From positions 45,235-109,234 of the forward strand of contig CAXIWQ010000455.1 in NCBI GenBank assembly GCA_964036275.1: a DNA stretch of 64,000 nucleotides, written 5' to 3'. This document shows positions 11,798 through 24,374 of this stretch, one piece after another; the stretch's first letter is position 1, and the number at the start of each line of letters is the position of its first letter. A program made the position numbers and the translations under genes. The stretch is from Litoditis marina (taxonomy: Eukaryota; Nematoda; Chromadorea; Rhabditida; Rhabditidae). The notes under the pieces were generated by a model, which was not told the DNA's origin, made no database searches, and worked only from the letters and a program-made list of their open reading frames with translations.

Positions 11798-12435
11798 GTG
11801 TCATGATGAAGTATTCTCGAAGCTTAGCATGATTCACGTGTCTAGTTCCTGTCTCCCTTGGGTCAACAACTTTGATCCCCGCGTGAACTCCGACTGACTT
11901 TCTGACAAATACAAGGAAAGACGGGGGAATTAGTCATGGAGACCGGTAGATAAACTTATAAACGTCATACTAATGAAAACCTACACATTTTATCACCGCA
12001 TGACTATCTCAAATACTGAAAAGTGAAAACTTTTCAAACTTCAATTAGTTTGCAACTAAGACTCATATTAATTCATTATGTGTTTTGACTTTCATGGAGA
12101 TCAGTTTTCGAATTATGATTCTCTAAACATTCTGTTTTGCAAACAATCAAGTTGAGCGGTATTTTACCATGGGAAAAACATTAAATTTGTCTCGTTCAAT
12201 TCCCAAATACATCGGTTTATTGCGAAAAAGTATTTAAACAGAAGAAACGTATAATTATTGGTTATTTACCACCAAAACAATGTTTGGACAAAATGTATAG
12301 TAATCATGTAAATATTTTTGAATTTTTTTTTTCAGTATCATTACAACGTTTTTTTTTTGAAAACATTCACATACAGGTACCATCTTCATTTAAACACACG
12401 AAACGTATAATTGTTTGTCATTTTTCATATTCTTT

Positions 12436-13610
12436 CTAATTGAATTCCGTGGCCGAAAATCTTTGCTGAGCCCAGTTGAAATCATCATCATCGTCCTCTT
12501 CGTCTATTTCTTCACACGAAAAACGCTGCAAACATTTTTGTTTCAATCTCAGATTTACTGAAACAAAACTTTTCGTAAAGAAGGTTTTTGATATGTTCGG
12601 AAAACTTCTGAAAAGCATTCACGGTAGCATTTTCTCCAAAAAACAAATTCTAGTTGTATTTTCCCAGAGAAGGTTAATCATCAGGTTACATCCATCTAAA
12701 AAGTGGAAAAAACTAGTTATTCACAAGCAAGAGGCTGCAAACGTTTCGAGTTTTCGAAAACCAATCATGTTGGTTAAACTTTAGCTTAAACATCGAAAAA
12801 TATGTTTTCTGAGATAACTTGTTTCTCAGTTGACAAATCGTACGTATGTACGTTAACTGAATTGGAGTCATTCGAGAGGCAGAATGAAACTTCACATGTT
12901 ATTTTATACTACTGTGATTGTAGTTTGAACACCCCTGTATTGGTAGTTTGATCTTGCTTCATTCCACTCGCGATTCGAGCCGAACCAAACTACAACTCAG
13001 GAGATCGAACTACGAATATTATTGCTTCTGGAGCAAACTACAAAACTGACCCTCAGAATATTCTCAGTCCATCTCTCCATCGTTTCGAGGCAGCCGAATT
13101 TCTCGGGATGATGTCCCAGGCGAACCGCAGTCGTGATGAAAATGCCCAGAATGAAACTGATGGCGAAGAAAAGCAGATGAATGTTCATCGGAATAACGAT
13201 GGACACTCGTTTCGGCTCCACGTAGGCATTATTTGAGCCTGAACACAGTAAAATATCATTAAATACAAAACGGAATGAAACAATGTTTTGCATCGTTATT
13301 GACCAATGCTTAACATCGAACAAAGTCGACCAAGAATCATTCAATTAACACGACAGGTAACAAGTTATTATAATATGGTCTGACAAACTTTCAGTTTTTT
13401 TACAATATTTGAAGTTTAAAAAAGTCTTGGTCAGTGTTTTTCTAATTTCGCGATGCTACACATCATCGAAACTATTCTCAAAAAAATCTGCATTCGTCAT
13501 AATACGCTTCCATCAAAAACAGGAAGAGTGGTAGAGGTGAACTGTAAGTGTGTCCGAAATACTGAAAAGACTGTACCTTCTGAATACAACGAATCATAAC
13601 TGTGGACCAT
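12436..13610 (-). CDS. 103-aa single-pass membrane protein, tandem twin 1 (G)
   Basis: Predicted CDS complement(join(12436..12525,13051..13238,13577..13610)). It starts MVHSYDSLYSEGSNNAYVEP; the ATG lies 21 bases after a TTCTATTCAG site that could take a spliced leader. One strong hydrophobic helix (HLLFFAISFILGIFITTAV) follows around residues 32-52. The rest is a cytosolic-type tail, ending in a very acidic segment EEIDEEDDDDD and QQRFSATEFN. The central exon is 188 nt with phases 1 and 0, exactly as in the neighbour at 14119-15955, and total length is also 103 aa. An upstream exon that would add SALLVVS is possible. No family recognised. Confidence 0.75.
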
Positions 13611-14118
13611 GCTAACCACTAGCAAGGCAGACTGAATAGAAAATGAGCCACACTAACTTTTCGCCACACTTTCTGTTTTACTGGATAGACGTGAAAACCT
13701 GAAAATTACAAAGAAGTTGGACTGGGAAATGTTCAACTTTAATGTTTAGCCGATGGATTGGAATCGTCAACTTTCGAGAATAGGTGTCGGTGGGCGGACC
13801 TGTCACGAGCGAGCGAAAGACCCACGACTAACCTCTATAACATAACATAACTTTGTGATTATCTGCTGTAAAAGAGAAAATTTCAGGGAAACACACATCA
13901 GAAACATGAGTCTACACGACGCACGACAAGAAATCGCGTGCAAACACTAGCTCAACATCTCCGAAATAAAATCATACTCTCAGTATCAGTTTATCATAAA
14001 CAGTTGTGTGGCGTGGTTTGTTTTCATAGTTAATAACAACACGAAAAAAACACGTGGTTCATTAAAATTCATTCTAGAAATAGGTTTCAGTCACAAATAA
14101 AACATTTGAGAATGTTTT

Positions 14119-15955
14119 CTATTCGATAAAAGATTTGTCCGATCGTTCGTCGTCCGAGACCACCATTCCCTGTTCAACGTCGCCACAACTTTGGTGACAC
14201 AGTAGCTGAAAAAGTCGATAATGAACACATGATATACGGTATAACTGACTTCAGGTTGTAGTTTGATCTAGGAAGACAACTAAACACGTTTGACTGAAAA
14301 TACTAGACTTCGGAATAAGAAAACAGCGAAGGACCGAGAATGATCGTGTCATGGCATTTTATAGACTTCGCTCTTAGTAGTATTCCAAGGTAACGGTGTA
14401 TGTTGCTGTATCTCGCTGTGTTTGTAGTTTAAAACGCTACGTTTCGGACGAAATTCGTGAACTTTCGCGTGTATCAGATTCAAACTACAACTGTTCTGAC
14501 CATCTTCTATACCACTGGGCTAACCAGACATGATCTGCTCTACATGCACAACAAGAATGACAGAGTTCCACTTAAACGCACAATGAACACGAAACAAACA
14601 CAGAAGAAAACTACATGACTCATTTTTGAAGATACCCATGATTCTATCATTACTACGCAATTATTTTCACTATACCGTGAATGTAACAGAACAAATGACA
14701 CGACTTATACCATACATGTACATAGTCTTTTAAGTTCTATGGTAAGTTGATACTTTCGCGCCGAGCTAATGCCTTTTTGGTATGTTTTTAGGTTAGAAAA
14801 GAAAGATAGAATTATGTGCACCTCTTTGTGAGGTAACACATGAGCAAACGGTGGTTCAGTGGTATTTAAAGGTGGCATTAGCAAGGGCGAGCGTGTTTCA
14901 ACCAACAATTAATCAAAGTTCATTGCCTAGTGGAGATCAAGGTATGCCAAGAAGATTCTCCGATTCGTTATACCTTGTGTGATCAAGTTTATATAAATTA
15001 TAACAAATACATGTGCTAAATAATTAGTTTCATATCAGGCATAGATACACATAACAATAAAATACAATCCTAATTGACTAGAGGTAGTTTAAATATAACT
15101 CAAATACACGGAATCATCTCAAATATTACTTACTTCAACTAGTTTCAAATACATCAAATGAAAAAAGCTCACATAACAGAGCGGACGAAGGAAGACGACT
15201 GAATTTAGGATCAGTACTGAAAGCTGCGCCACTTTCGAAACGCGTGAAATACGTCAGCGAAAGCAACACGCTAAGCGCGCCATGTCCCGCGGGCTCAAAT
15301 ATACACGTCGTGCGAAGCCGCGACAGATACTGAACGCAAGGTATAAAACTACAAACAGCGCAGAGAAGAACAAAAACAATACCTGTTTGTATTCATCTGT
15401 ATTCTGTGTCACAGATCCTTCGCCCGTCCATGACGTCACGTGTGCCCATCTACATTGGTAGAGAACGAGGACCAGAATAGCCACCACCCCCGCTGCCACA
15501 CCACTCAGAGACACGTAGATCAAATGTTCCGGCCAGCGGCTCAAGTCCACCCTGCCGTCGTTGGCGTACGCTGAATCAGAGAAAATTTACGGGTGGGGGA
15601 CGATTAAGCACAAAGGCATTAAGCTACAACCTATAACTCCAGATTATACATCAACAGAAAGTTCAAATTGTCACAATGGGTAGTTTATAAGAATAAACAG
15701 TATTTGTGAACGTTTGAAGAGAAAGAACACATCATACAGTTTCAATAATAGTGATCCGCTGAATGGGTTCAAGCTTAATCGTCATTCACTTAGTTTAGAA
15801 CCCCCTGAACTTGTTTCAAACAAAAACATTAGTGTCTTGTAAAAGATTGAGAACCAATATGAGTGTTGGACAATAGCATGTATTGTTTTATCGTCACAGA
15901 TACAAAAAAAACACTTACCGTTAAACAGAAAACCAAATATACCAAACACTGTCAT
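14119..15955 (-). CDS. 103-aa single-pass membrane protein, tandem twin 2 (H)
   Basis: Predicted CDS complement(join(14119..14205,15383..15570,15919..15955)). It starts MTVFGIFGFLFNAYANDGRV, a short hydrophobic leader that could be cleaved after YA. The transmembrane helix is LIYVSLSGVAAGVVAILVLV, followed by YQCRWAHVTSW and a tail ending VVSDDERSDKSFIE. The middle exon is 188 nt, identical in length and phase to that of the downstream twin although sequence identity is low. The ATG lies 19 bases after CCTATCAG, a possible spliced-leader site. Function unknown; the topology suggests a small surface protein with an acidic cytosolic tail. Confidence 0.78.
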
Positions 15956-16262
15956 CCAACCGAGGCGTTTCTAACTGATAGGGAAATGAAATGGGGAAAA
16001 GCACGTGACGAAGTGCGGGTGAACATGTTTATTCTGACGGTGCATTGCCTGTTCTCTTAAAAGAGCGAGAAACGGGGAAATTGACATGGAAAGAGGGAGA
16101 GGTAGAAAAAAATAAAAGGAAGAGAGAGCGGAAGAAAAGGGCAATGATCGTAAAAAAAATACACAGAAAACTATTAACTCGATGAAATCAAAAAAGTTGG
16201 CAGATTCGAGTGAACTGGAAGCATTCGATACTAGTAATTCTAATTCCGTTCAATGAACGTCT

Positions 16263-16489
16263 TTAAAGGAGACTGGAACACAACTTGAGCAGAGTTTTTT
16301 TTGGGCTGATTTCAGCTGTATTGCGATCAGAGAGCACAAATAACTGGTATATTAGTTTGATCAGTTGAGCAGTTTGAGAAGTCCCGGCAATTCACTTGAC
16401 AATGCCGCGCGATACGCAACGCGTCCAATCAAAAGTAGGATGGATACAGCAGCTTTACGAGAAACCATGTTGCTCTCCGGTCTTCTTTG
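16263..16489. mobile_element. MITE with AAAGGAGACYGGA terminal repeats, copy 1
   Basis: The left end AAAGGAGACTGGAACACAA is the inverse of the right end TTGCTCTCCGGTCTTCTTT. An inverted second copy is at 45409-45620. A 30-residue open frame inside it that looks like a signal peptide is most likely chance. Confidence 0.75.
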
Positions 16490-18222
16490 AAGAAAGGCTG
16501 AGAGAGAAAACACTCGTATAGAAATAGAAAGTTGTGGACAAAGAACAGCCATTTAGAAAAAAAGAGAATAAGAGATGGAGTTAAAGAAAGAGGAGAAAAA
16601 AACAGAACGTGCAGTTTTCCGATTTTCTGCACCTCGGGAAGGAAACGTGAAAAGCACCAAGACCAAACGAGTCGCAGGACTGACGTGTAAGGCTGTCTTC
16701 AGACTTTTTGTGCGATACAAGATACAGATACACGATTCATTTTCGAATTATTTGTATCGTCTCATTTTGTATCCGTATCTTGGCGCCAACGTATCAGAAA
16801 AGTATGAACGTTCCAGGATACATTTTTTTCGATTTTGTTAGTTTCAAATTCAAAAGTAAAATTTAACAATTTTAAATTCTTTATTTCATAGATATTTATA
16901 GGTATTCTTCAAATTGGCGTCTATCTCATTGCACGCGACGCGACGCGCGCACGCGCCGCGACAAAATGTGAAAATGAATGAATTTCGATAAACTTTGGAC
17001 ATCGGGAAACAAAAACGCTGATGATCATTGTTACCGATATCCATGCCATATACTCAATTTCACTCACGCGAAGCGCGTGCACGGGACGCGGCAGAAATAT
17101 CAAAATGAGTCGATTCATATGAAATTGGGATGGGTGGGGTATTCGATCATGCTGGTTATGAATATATATCCGAAACTCGTAATACCTTCTATCCGCGTGC
17201 CGACCACTCCCAATCCCAAAAATTTATCTTCATGCACAAAAGTTGAATTTTTTTGTCGCGGCGCGTGCACGCGTCGCGTGCGTGACATAAAATTGATATC
17301 CACATTCGTAATCTCCAAGATCGATAATCACAGTGCACAAATTTGACCCAAATCTGCATATTCTCTCATTTTGACGCGTCGCGTGCGCGCATCGCGCGCG
17401 AAAATGAAGTTTTTTTTGCGAATACCAATCTGTTTTGTGTGGGGGAACATTCTATCAATTGGAAAAAATTTCACAAAAATCACTTTTTGTGGGTTATAAT
17501 CCGAAAACCTAGATGTATCCACAATATGAGTGAAGTGTAGAATGCCGGCCGCAATCTTCAAAAAAAAGTGTATCGTCGATTCAAAATGATGTATCTGACG
17601 CCGAGATACTGTAGAAAAAGTATGAACACGATAGGTACATCGCGTGACGCATGTATCTGTCGCCGCTACAAAAATGCAATCGATACACATGATTAGAGCG
17701 CGCATGTATGCCTAAATAGCTGCGTCGCGTTTCCAAGTTTGACTTTTTTTTTCAAATTGCGTCTAGTTAGCTCAGACGAAGTCATTTCTAGGTCGTCCTC
17801 AAACGGTTCGTTTTCTTTTTTGAACTGAAAACCGTTATTAAGCTGAAGCGTTGAACTAGAATAGAAAAGTGTTGAAGGTGGGTAGACCCAATTTCGGCTA
17901 TAGGTTTAGTCAAACCGTTGTGGACAGCGTACGGCGAGTTCTTCATTTATCTACGTATCTCTGATCTGCATACTCTCTCATCTGTTAGCGAATGATCAAC
18001 AACCGCTTGGCCCGCACTCAGAACGATAGGTGCCAATTTTTTTTGCTATTGGCCTGCAACGAATGCAAGGGAGCATATAGGTCAATGAGAGCCCAGACAG
18101 GCCATAACACTCTGATCTGAACATTCTCTCTTTGAGCTCGCTACAAGAGTGACTGGTCAATTGTCCGGAAAATCTGCGCAACACTGAAATCAGTTGAACG
18201 TTTTGCAATCTTTCTTAGAAAA
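16490..18222. repeat. Gene-poor region with CG-rich (GCGACGCG)-type words
   Basis: Between 16920 and 17720 words such as GCACGCGACGCG, GCGCGTGCACGG and GACGCGTCGCGTGCGCG recur in both orientations in AT-rich DNA. No exon series is visible. It appears to be a diverged foldback-type repeat. Confidence 0.45.
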
Positions 18223-18640
18223 ATGGCGACCGCAGACAATTCCCAGCCAGCCACTTTTGTAGCGGAACCGACGACCGAGTGATACGTTTGTATCGAATTT
18301 CTACACAATATGAACATTATTTTCTATCCATCATCGGATTTCATCATATTGTCTTCTCAGAAAAAGTTTATATTATAGGCTTAGGATGTTTGATCCCATT
18401 TTTTCTTTACAAATGAGTTCAGGCAAAACCAAGGACGATCACGCCTGCTCCTCATCTCGATAAGTTCTGCGAATATGTCACGCGAAGCAGTAAGTTTTTT
18501 GTAAGATCATTAATAATATTAGTGTATAATATTATGAATATTATGTATAGTGCGGGCCAAACATAAAATACCCGCATCTTGTGAGACTCGAAACACGCCC
18601 CAAAAGAATGGAAGACGCGGACGCAAACCACTCTATGCAA

Positions 18641-18773
18641 CAAGTAAATTGAATAGTCACGTAAAATTGGCATTCTTATGAGGTATCGTGCACTTTGTCA
18701 TTGCACGTTTCTGAGCTCTGCTATGTTTAACATGTTCCACTTGACTGTGACTAACAGTTTACTAACAGTATAG
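18641..18773. mobile_element. TATACTG-type MITE (TCACGTAAAATT family), copy 1
   Basis: It shares AATTGAATAGTCACGTAAA, GCATTCT, ATGAGGTATCGTGCACTTTG, CATTGCACGTTTCTGAG and a closing GTGACTAACAGTATA with copies at 19083, 28205, 36217, 38125, 39745 and 62257. Ends are imperfect inverted repeats with TA at the borders. Confidence 0.75.
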
Positions 18774-18831
18774 CAAGTTGTCGGCGAACTGAATAAAACT
18801 GTTTCTACACTGCACAAATTGAGATATACAG

Positions 18832-19073
18832 TAAACCACCGTCTTTATTTGAGATACCATGGATGCTCACAGTATTCAGTCCAATTTTTACTAACATGTT
18901 TTTGATAGAAACCCTTCAATTTGAAGGTTTGCGCTGCTTAGTCGATATTGTTCACATTAAAAAACCACAATCATTCATATAGGTCTTAACTTTTTGTCTT
19001 GCTCCGTGTTCTCGAAAATGCGGCGCGACCACGCGCACGTACATACACCGCCGAGTACCGGTCCCTTTAACTG
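18832..19073. mobile_element. TTAAAGGGACCG-type MITE, degenerate copy
   Basis: The segment GTCGATATTGTTCACATT, CATTCATATAGG and GCGCGACCACGCGCACGTAC is shared with 36373-36845, and the right end GTACCGGTCCCTTTAA matches that element's terminal repeat. Confidence 0.65.
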
Positions 19074-19082
19074 GAAATTTGC

Positions 19083-19201
19083 TATACTAGAAGTAAATTG
19101 AATAGTCACGTAAAGTTAGTATTCTAATAAGGAATCGTGAACTTTGCACGTTTCTGATTTCTGCTGTTTTAACATGTTTCACGTGACTGACTGACAGAAT
19201 A
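19083..19201. mobile_element. TATACTG-type MITE, copy 2
   Basis: It opens TATACTAGAAGTAAATTG and closes ACGTGACTGACTGACAGAAT. The internal portion matches the other members with a short deletion. Confidence 0.7.
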
Positions 19202-19305
19202 CGGTACCCCGGCATTTTTTACAACTAGCTGTCTTCTGTAAATCAAGAATTAATACATTATATCAAACACAGTTGTTTCTATTTTGTCAACTTTATACTT
19301 TCCAG

Positions 19306-19857
19306 ATAGAGCTCCAAAACTAGAAGACCCCTACAAATATAAAAGTAAGTTGCATTTTTCGCTATCTCTGTCTGATGATTCAGTTATATTTGCGAATATA
19401 GGCAAGAAACAATATTTATCATGATTATTGTACATGAAAATGAGTTTCGGAAAACTTTTGAAACTTAATTCAAATTGTTAATTCAAATTGTCAACGTTTT
19501 CTACGCATTTGTCTCCGACGCCGAACTATAGAGTATCACATGAACGAAACAGATTTACTTGGTTTCAAAGCCGTCTAGTTGATTAGATTATATTCAATTT
19601 TAATCGATCACGAAGACATATTTGTGTCACTAGGACTTTTGGATGTTATGGTTATATGAATGTGCTCAGTAAAACATATGCTCAAAATCGTTTCGACCCT
19701 CATTCAAGACGTCTTTGATGTTTTACTGAGCACATTCTTATAACTATTTATAATTGTTTTTAGAGTCCTACAGTGCTGAGGACGTCAACAAACGCTTCAC
19801 TGACCTAAAACAAGATTTCGATCAGATTCACACTCCGCAGACAGCCAGGGAACATAG
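19306..19857 (+). pseudogene. Orphan coding exons of an unrecognised gene
   Basis: Two exon-like segments, 19306..19344 and 19764..19857, have good acceptors (CTTTCCAG, GTTTTTAG) and donors (GTAAGT, GTGAGT) and compatible phase. They encode DRAPKLEDPYKYK and then KSYSAEDVNKRFTDLKQDFD plus QIHTPQTAREHR. I found no convincing start exon upstream. The next sequence, 50 bases on, is the 1.95-kb repeat. Joining to the exon at 32351 in the available phase gives 12 more residues and a stop, which would require the acidic/coiled protein gene to sit inside the intron. It may be a gene broken by repeat insertion. Confidence 0.45.
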
Positions 19858-19906
19858 GTGAGTTAAAAGTGAATTAGGAAATAAGAAAATAAGAAGTATA
19901 AAAACG

Positions 19907-21867
19907 TAGGAAATGGGACTTTTCTCATACTTTTTTGAACTCTGCTGTGTTGCATTCGATTTTCATGGAACTTTTGGCTTTCTGGCGGTATTCTCAAGTA
20001 GGCGGAGTTCGTACACTCGTTTTGGTTCGAACGAAAATAGAAAGACTTTTTCCCAAATTCAAATCTCTAAACAATTTTTCTCCTAGTCAGTATGCTGAAT
20101 TGAGAGGCCCAATACAACAAACCCATTTTTGTTCCAATGTTCAGTTCTCCTATTTTCCCGATACCGTGTGCTTTTGTTGATTTTTCTATCGATTGTTTGC
20201 GTTTTGATAGGATTTACAATTCACATGTATTTGAAGGATTTCCCGCCCGATGAGGTTGATTATTCCATTTGCATCATTTTGTGTGTTTTTTCTAAATTTT
20301 TGAAGTTGCCGTAATATGCAGGTCAAATTAGTCGTTCGAGCCAGTTGTGTGCGACCAATTTATCCGCAGTTTCAATCAACTAACTTTTGGTTCTCAACAC
20401 CAGTTTTTGTAAAAGTTGTTGTGTATTGTATTAGCGAACTCCATACTAGACGCGATGTATATTTAAAACATGACATGACTGAAAACACCCTAAAACCCAT
20501 CCAAAACGTCACAACTGTAGTTTTGTGTTTCAGATGACCCGACCACACCGACAGGCTGGAGACGTTCATCGAAAACATGTTGTGATCATGTCCGTTCACC
20601 TGGAGTGTTCCATTTACATGAAGTGGGTGTGGGTGGTTCTATTTTCAACTTTTCATTGAGTGATTACTAGGGTTCTTAATCAAGTTCAAAATTTCGTGTT
20701 GTCGAGTTTTGGAAAATATCGAGTTTCCGAATTTCGAGCTCGACTCGACTCGACTCGAGATTTTCGAGTTTTTTCGAGTCGAGTCAAATCTCCAGTTTGA
20801 CTTTAACTACCCTAGTCATTACGCATTACCCCTGTTTGATGCAGACAGTCATTGTCATTGGCTCAACCTGCAATCGTCAGCGTTTTTTTTTCGATTCACA
20901 CCAGTGGAAGTCGAACTCAAAAACTCGACTCGATTTTGCTCAACATAAGGGAACTCAAAAAGTTTGAACTCGAAAGGTGTGTGAACTACGCACACTCACC
21001 CATTACTGTGAGCTCTGCACGCAGCAAATCGAATGGGTCGTTTGCTGTCTTCGTTGCCCTGACGTCATTCTCCAAGGTCGCTCTTGATGCAAGATGTGGA
21101 CCCTCGTCACGTGATGTTCCACGCATTGATGTGTCTTTCTATCTTGGAGCCCCATTCTGTCGCTTCGGACTCGGCCATTTCGAGTATTTGGTTCTACCGA
21201 CAGGACAAGGAGTTGATGGTGAGATACATTTATTGCATTTTATTAGACGAACGGAATTACATTTAGACATCTAGAATTTACGGGCAGTGAACCTATTAGA
21301 TTTAATGGCTACAGAGTCCAAGTTGCGAAGTTATGGTTCGATACATAATTTTAAAGTTGTTTTAACCAACTTAGAGTTACTCGAAAATTTGAAGTTCCAG
21401 TAACTGGTTAATCGAAACGCCGTATTTCTATGAGAACATTCTTCCAAAGTTCAAAGGACACGCTGCCAAAGAAATGTAAAAAAAAAACTATTCAAGCTCT
21501 GTTTGACTGAGAGCGAAAGAGAGATAAACGATAAAGAGGAGAAAGAGAGAAAGGGAAGAACGAGGGTAAAAAATGGACCATAATTACAGACTGACAACAT
21601 TTTGTCCAAAACATACTACCACAAAGACAAAGATTGTGTTCCTGGTAACTCTGACAACTCTACCTCTCCCTGCACTCTCAAGTAAGTTGTTTACCTACTC
21701 AGTACAGTACACTAAGTATTACAGTAGAACAGGTGGTACTACTATTACACACACTTGGTATACGGCGGTTGCATTATATCAACTATATCTTCCCTTTCTA
21801 TCGACCTTTTTTTTATATTTTGATTTTCCAGCTCGTATATGTATATGTATATACGAGGCAAGTATAG
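19907..21867 (+). mobile_element. 1.95-kb repeat, copy 1
   Basis: The segment from TAGGAAATGGGAC to CGAGGCAAGTATAG is repeated nearly base for base at 29252-31196, in the same orientation. It contains a (CTCGACT)n-like stretch and an exon-like frame LGAPFCRFGLGHFEYLVLP before a donor. It also has an ATG frame MDHNYRLTTFCPKHTTTKTK followed by a hydrophobic segment and GTAAGTTG. The end contains a small hairpin, CTCGTATATG ... TATACGAG. Copy 1 has an extra CTGCTGTGTTGCATT near the left end. It could be a non-autonomous mobile element or a segmental duplication. Confidence 0.8.
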
Positions 21868-22016
21868 GATGGATGGTGACCACTATCTCACGCATTCACA
21901 AATTTGCAAATTTTGATTTTGATTTTGATTTTGACAAATTTTGATGAAATACTGCACTAGAAATGCGGTTTTCCGAATATTAAATGATAATTGCTTTCAG
22001 CTCGGACATTTGTGGA

Positions 22017-23850
22017 AAGAAAACACAACTTTTCCAAATGTTTTACCCCTGTTTCGTGTCGCAAATGTGAAGTTCAATGTGAAACACAACTTTTCCAAAT
22101 GTTTTACTGTTTCGTGTCGCAAATGTGAAGTTCAAATGTGAAACACAACTTTTCCAAATGTTTTACCCATGTTTCGTGTCGCGAATGGGAAGTTCAAATG
22201 TGAAACACAACTTTTCCAAAGGTTTTACCCCTGTTTCGTGTCGCAAATGTGAAGTTCAAATGTGAAACACAACTTTCCCAATGTTTTACCCCTATTTCGT
22301 GTCGCAAATGTGAAGTTCAAATGTGAAACACAACTTTTCCAAATGTTTTACCCCTGTTTCGTGTGGCGAATGTGAAGTTCAAATGTGAAACACAACTTTT
22401 ACAAAGGGTTTACCCCTGTTTCGTGTCGCAAATGTGAAGTTCAAATGTGAAACACAACTTTTCCAACGGGTTTACCCCTGTTTCGTGTCGCAAATGTGAA
22501 GTTCAAATGTGAAACACAACTTTTTCAATGTTTTACCCCTGTTTCGTGTCGCAAATGTGAAGTTCAATGTGAAACACACGTTTCCAAGGTTTTACCCCCT
22601 GTTTCGTGTCGCAAATGTGAAGTTCAAATGTGAAACACCACTTTTCCAAAGGTTTTACCCCTGTTTCGTGTCGCAAATGTGAAGTTCAAATGTGAAACAC
22701 AACGTTTCCAAGGTTTTACCCCTGTTTCGTGTCGCAAATGTGAAGTTCAAATGTGAAACACAACTTTTCCAAAGGTTTTACCCCTGTTTCGTGTCGCAAA
22801 TGTGAAGTTCAAATGTGAAACACAACTTTTCCAAAGGGTTTACCCCTGTTTCGTGTCGCAAATGTGAAGTTCAAATGTGAAACACAACTTTTCAAATGGT
22901 TTTACCCCTGTTTCGTGTCGCAAATGTGAAGTTCAAATGTGAAACACAACGTTTCCAAAGGTTTTACCCCTGTTTCGTGTCGCAAATGTGAAGTTCAAAT
23001 GTGAAACACAACTTTTCCAAAGGTTTACTGTTTCGTGTCGCAAATGTGAAGTTCAAATGTGAAACACAACTTTTCCAAATGTTTTACTGTTTCGTGTCGC
23101 AAATGTGAAGTTCAAATGTGAAACACAACTTTTCCAAATGTTTTACCCATGTTTCGTGTCGCGAATGGAAGTTCAAATGTGAAACACAACTTTTCCAAAG
23201 GTTTTACCCCTGTTTCGTGTCGCAAATGTGAAGTTCACATGTGAAACACAACTTTTCCCAACTGTTTACCCCTATTTCGTGTCGCAAATGAGAAGTTCAA
23301 ATGTGAAACACAACTTTTCCACATGTTTTACCCCTGTTTCGTGTCGCAAATGTGAAGTTCACATGTGAAACACAACTTTTGCAAAGTTTTACCCCTGTTT
23401 CGTGTCGCAAATGTGAAGTTCAAATGTGAAACACAACTTTTCCCAATGTTTTACCCCTGTTTCGTGTCGCCAATGTGAAGTTCAATGTGAAACACAACTT
23501 TTCCAAAGGTTTTACCCCTGTTTCGTGTCGCAAATGTGAAGTTCAAATGTGAAACACAACTTTTCCCAATGTTTTACCCCTATTTCGTGTCGCAAATGTG
23601 AAGTTCAATGTGAAACACAACTTTTCCAAATGTTTTACCCCTGTTTCGTGTCGCAAATGTGAAGTTCAAATGTGAAACACAACTTTTCCAAATGTTTTAC
23701 CCCTGTTTCGTGTCGCGAATGTGAAGTTCAAATGTGAAACACACTTTTGCATATGTTTTACCCCTGTTTCGTGTCGCAAATGTGAAGTTCAAAGTGAAAC
23801 ACAACTTTTCCAAATGTTTTACCCCTGTTTCGTGTCGCGAATGTGAAGTT
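22017..23850. repeat. 62-bp tandem satellite, about 29-30 imperfect copies
   Basis: Each unit contains GTGAAACACAACTTTTCC, a GTTTTACCCCTGTTTCG run and TGTCGCAAATGTGAAGTTC. Units differ by point changes and 1-5 base deletions (for example loss of CCC before TGTTTCG). Short frames inside are by-products. Confidence 0.95.
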
Positions 23851-23859
23851 TTACACACA

Positions 23860-24374
23860 AAACACATCCTTCCCCAGATATTCCAGAATATTCCTTGGCA
23901 TGATGCCAAGGTCTATTGGAAAATGGGAAAATCTCATAGTTGCTAATTGCTCTTCGCTCTACTCACAGGTATCTCAAACCGAACCATCGAGAATTCAGCT
24001 GAGAATTCAGCTGACCTCGTCACCACATACCCAAATAATGGTCCTGGCAATTAGTCAATTAAGTCTACACCCACATTTCAGCGAAACTCCAGTCATTCAA
24101 AGCATTGGAGCACTACTACTTGCGGTGCAACACTTCACTTCGACTAGTATCCCCTTTTTTGTATTTTATTTCACACTTTTACACTTTTATTTCATGACAC
24201 ACTACAAAAAATATTCACTCTTCACTGACAACTGTAGTTCTTCTGAGATTATTCAACTGTAACTTTACCGGAACCGCGCCATTTTTCGTATTTTTGTATT
24301 AACACTTTGTTTTTCACATGAGTTTCACGTTGAAAACGTACATACAATCATTCTGTTCGCAGATTTACGAGAAT
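23860..24374. other. Upstream flank of the acidic/coiled gene, duplicated in inverted form
   Basis: The segment with CTTGGCATGATGCCAAGG, AAATCTCATAGTTGCTAATT and GCTCTTCGCTCTA matches 56900-57250 in inverted orientation. It is presumably the promoter flank copied with the gene; no coding exon is evident. Confidence 0.55.

Noticed and set aside
10696..11832. Long open frames of 378 and 350 residues on both strands
   Set aside because: They are translations of the 18-bp satellite, open because 18 is a multiple of three; no gene signals around them.
16361..16552. Short frame resembling a signal peptide (MVSRKAAVSILLLIGRVAYR)
   Set aside because: It lies wholly inside the AAAGGAGACYGGA MITE and is not kept open in the inverted second copy.
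18223..18282. Start exon MATADNSQPATFVAEPTTE for the orphan exons
   Set aside because: Its only donor is in the wrong phase for the exon at 19306 and the frame stops soon after.
19907..21867. Helitron, because of the hairpin near the 3' end
   Set aside because: The end is GCAAGTATAG rather than CTRR and there is no 5' TC terminus, so I do not assign it to Helitrons.
22017..23850. CRISPR-like array of repeats
   Set aside because: Units are contiguous 62-bp repeats with no unique spacers, in a eukaryotic genome; it is a satellite.
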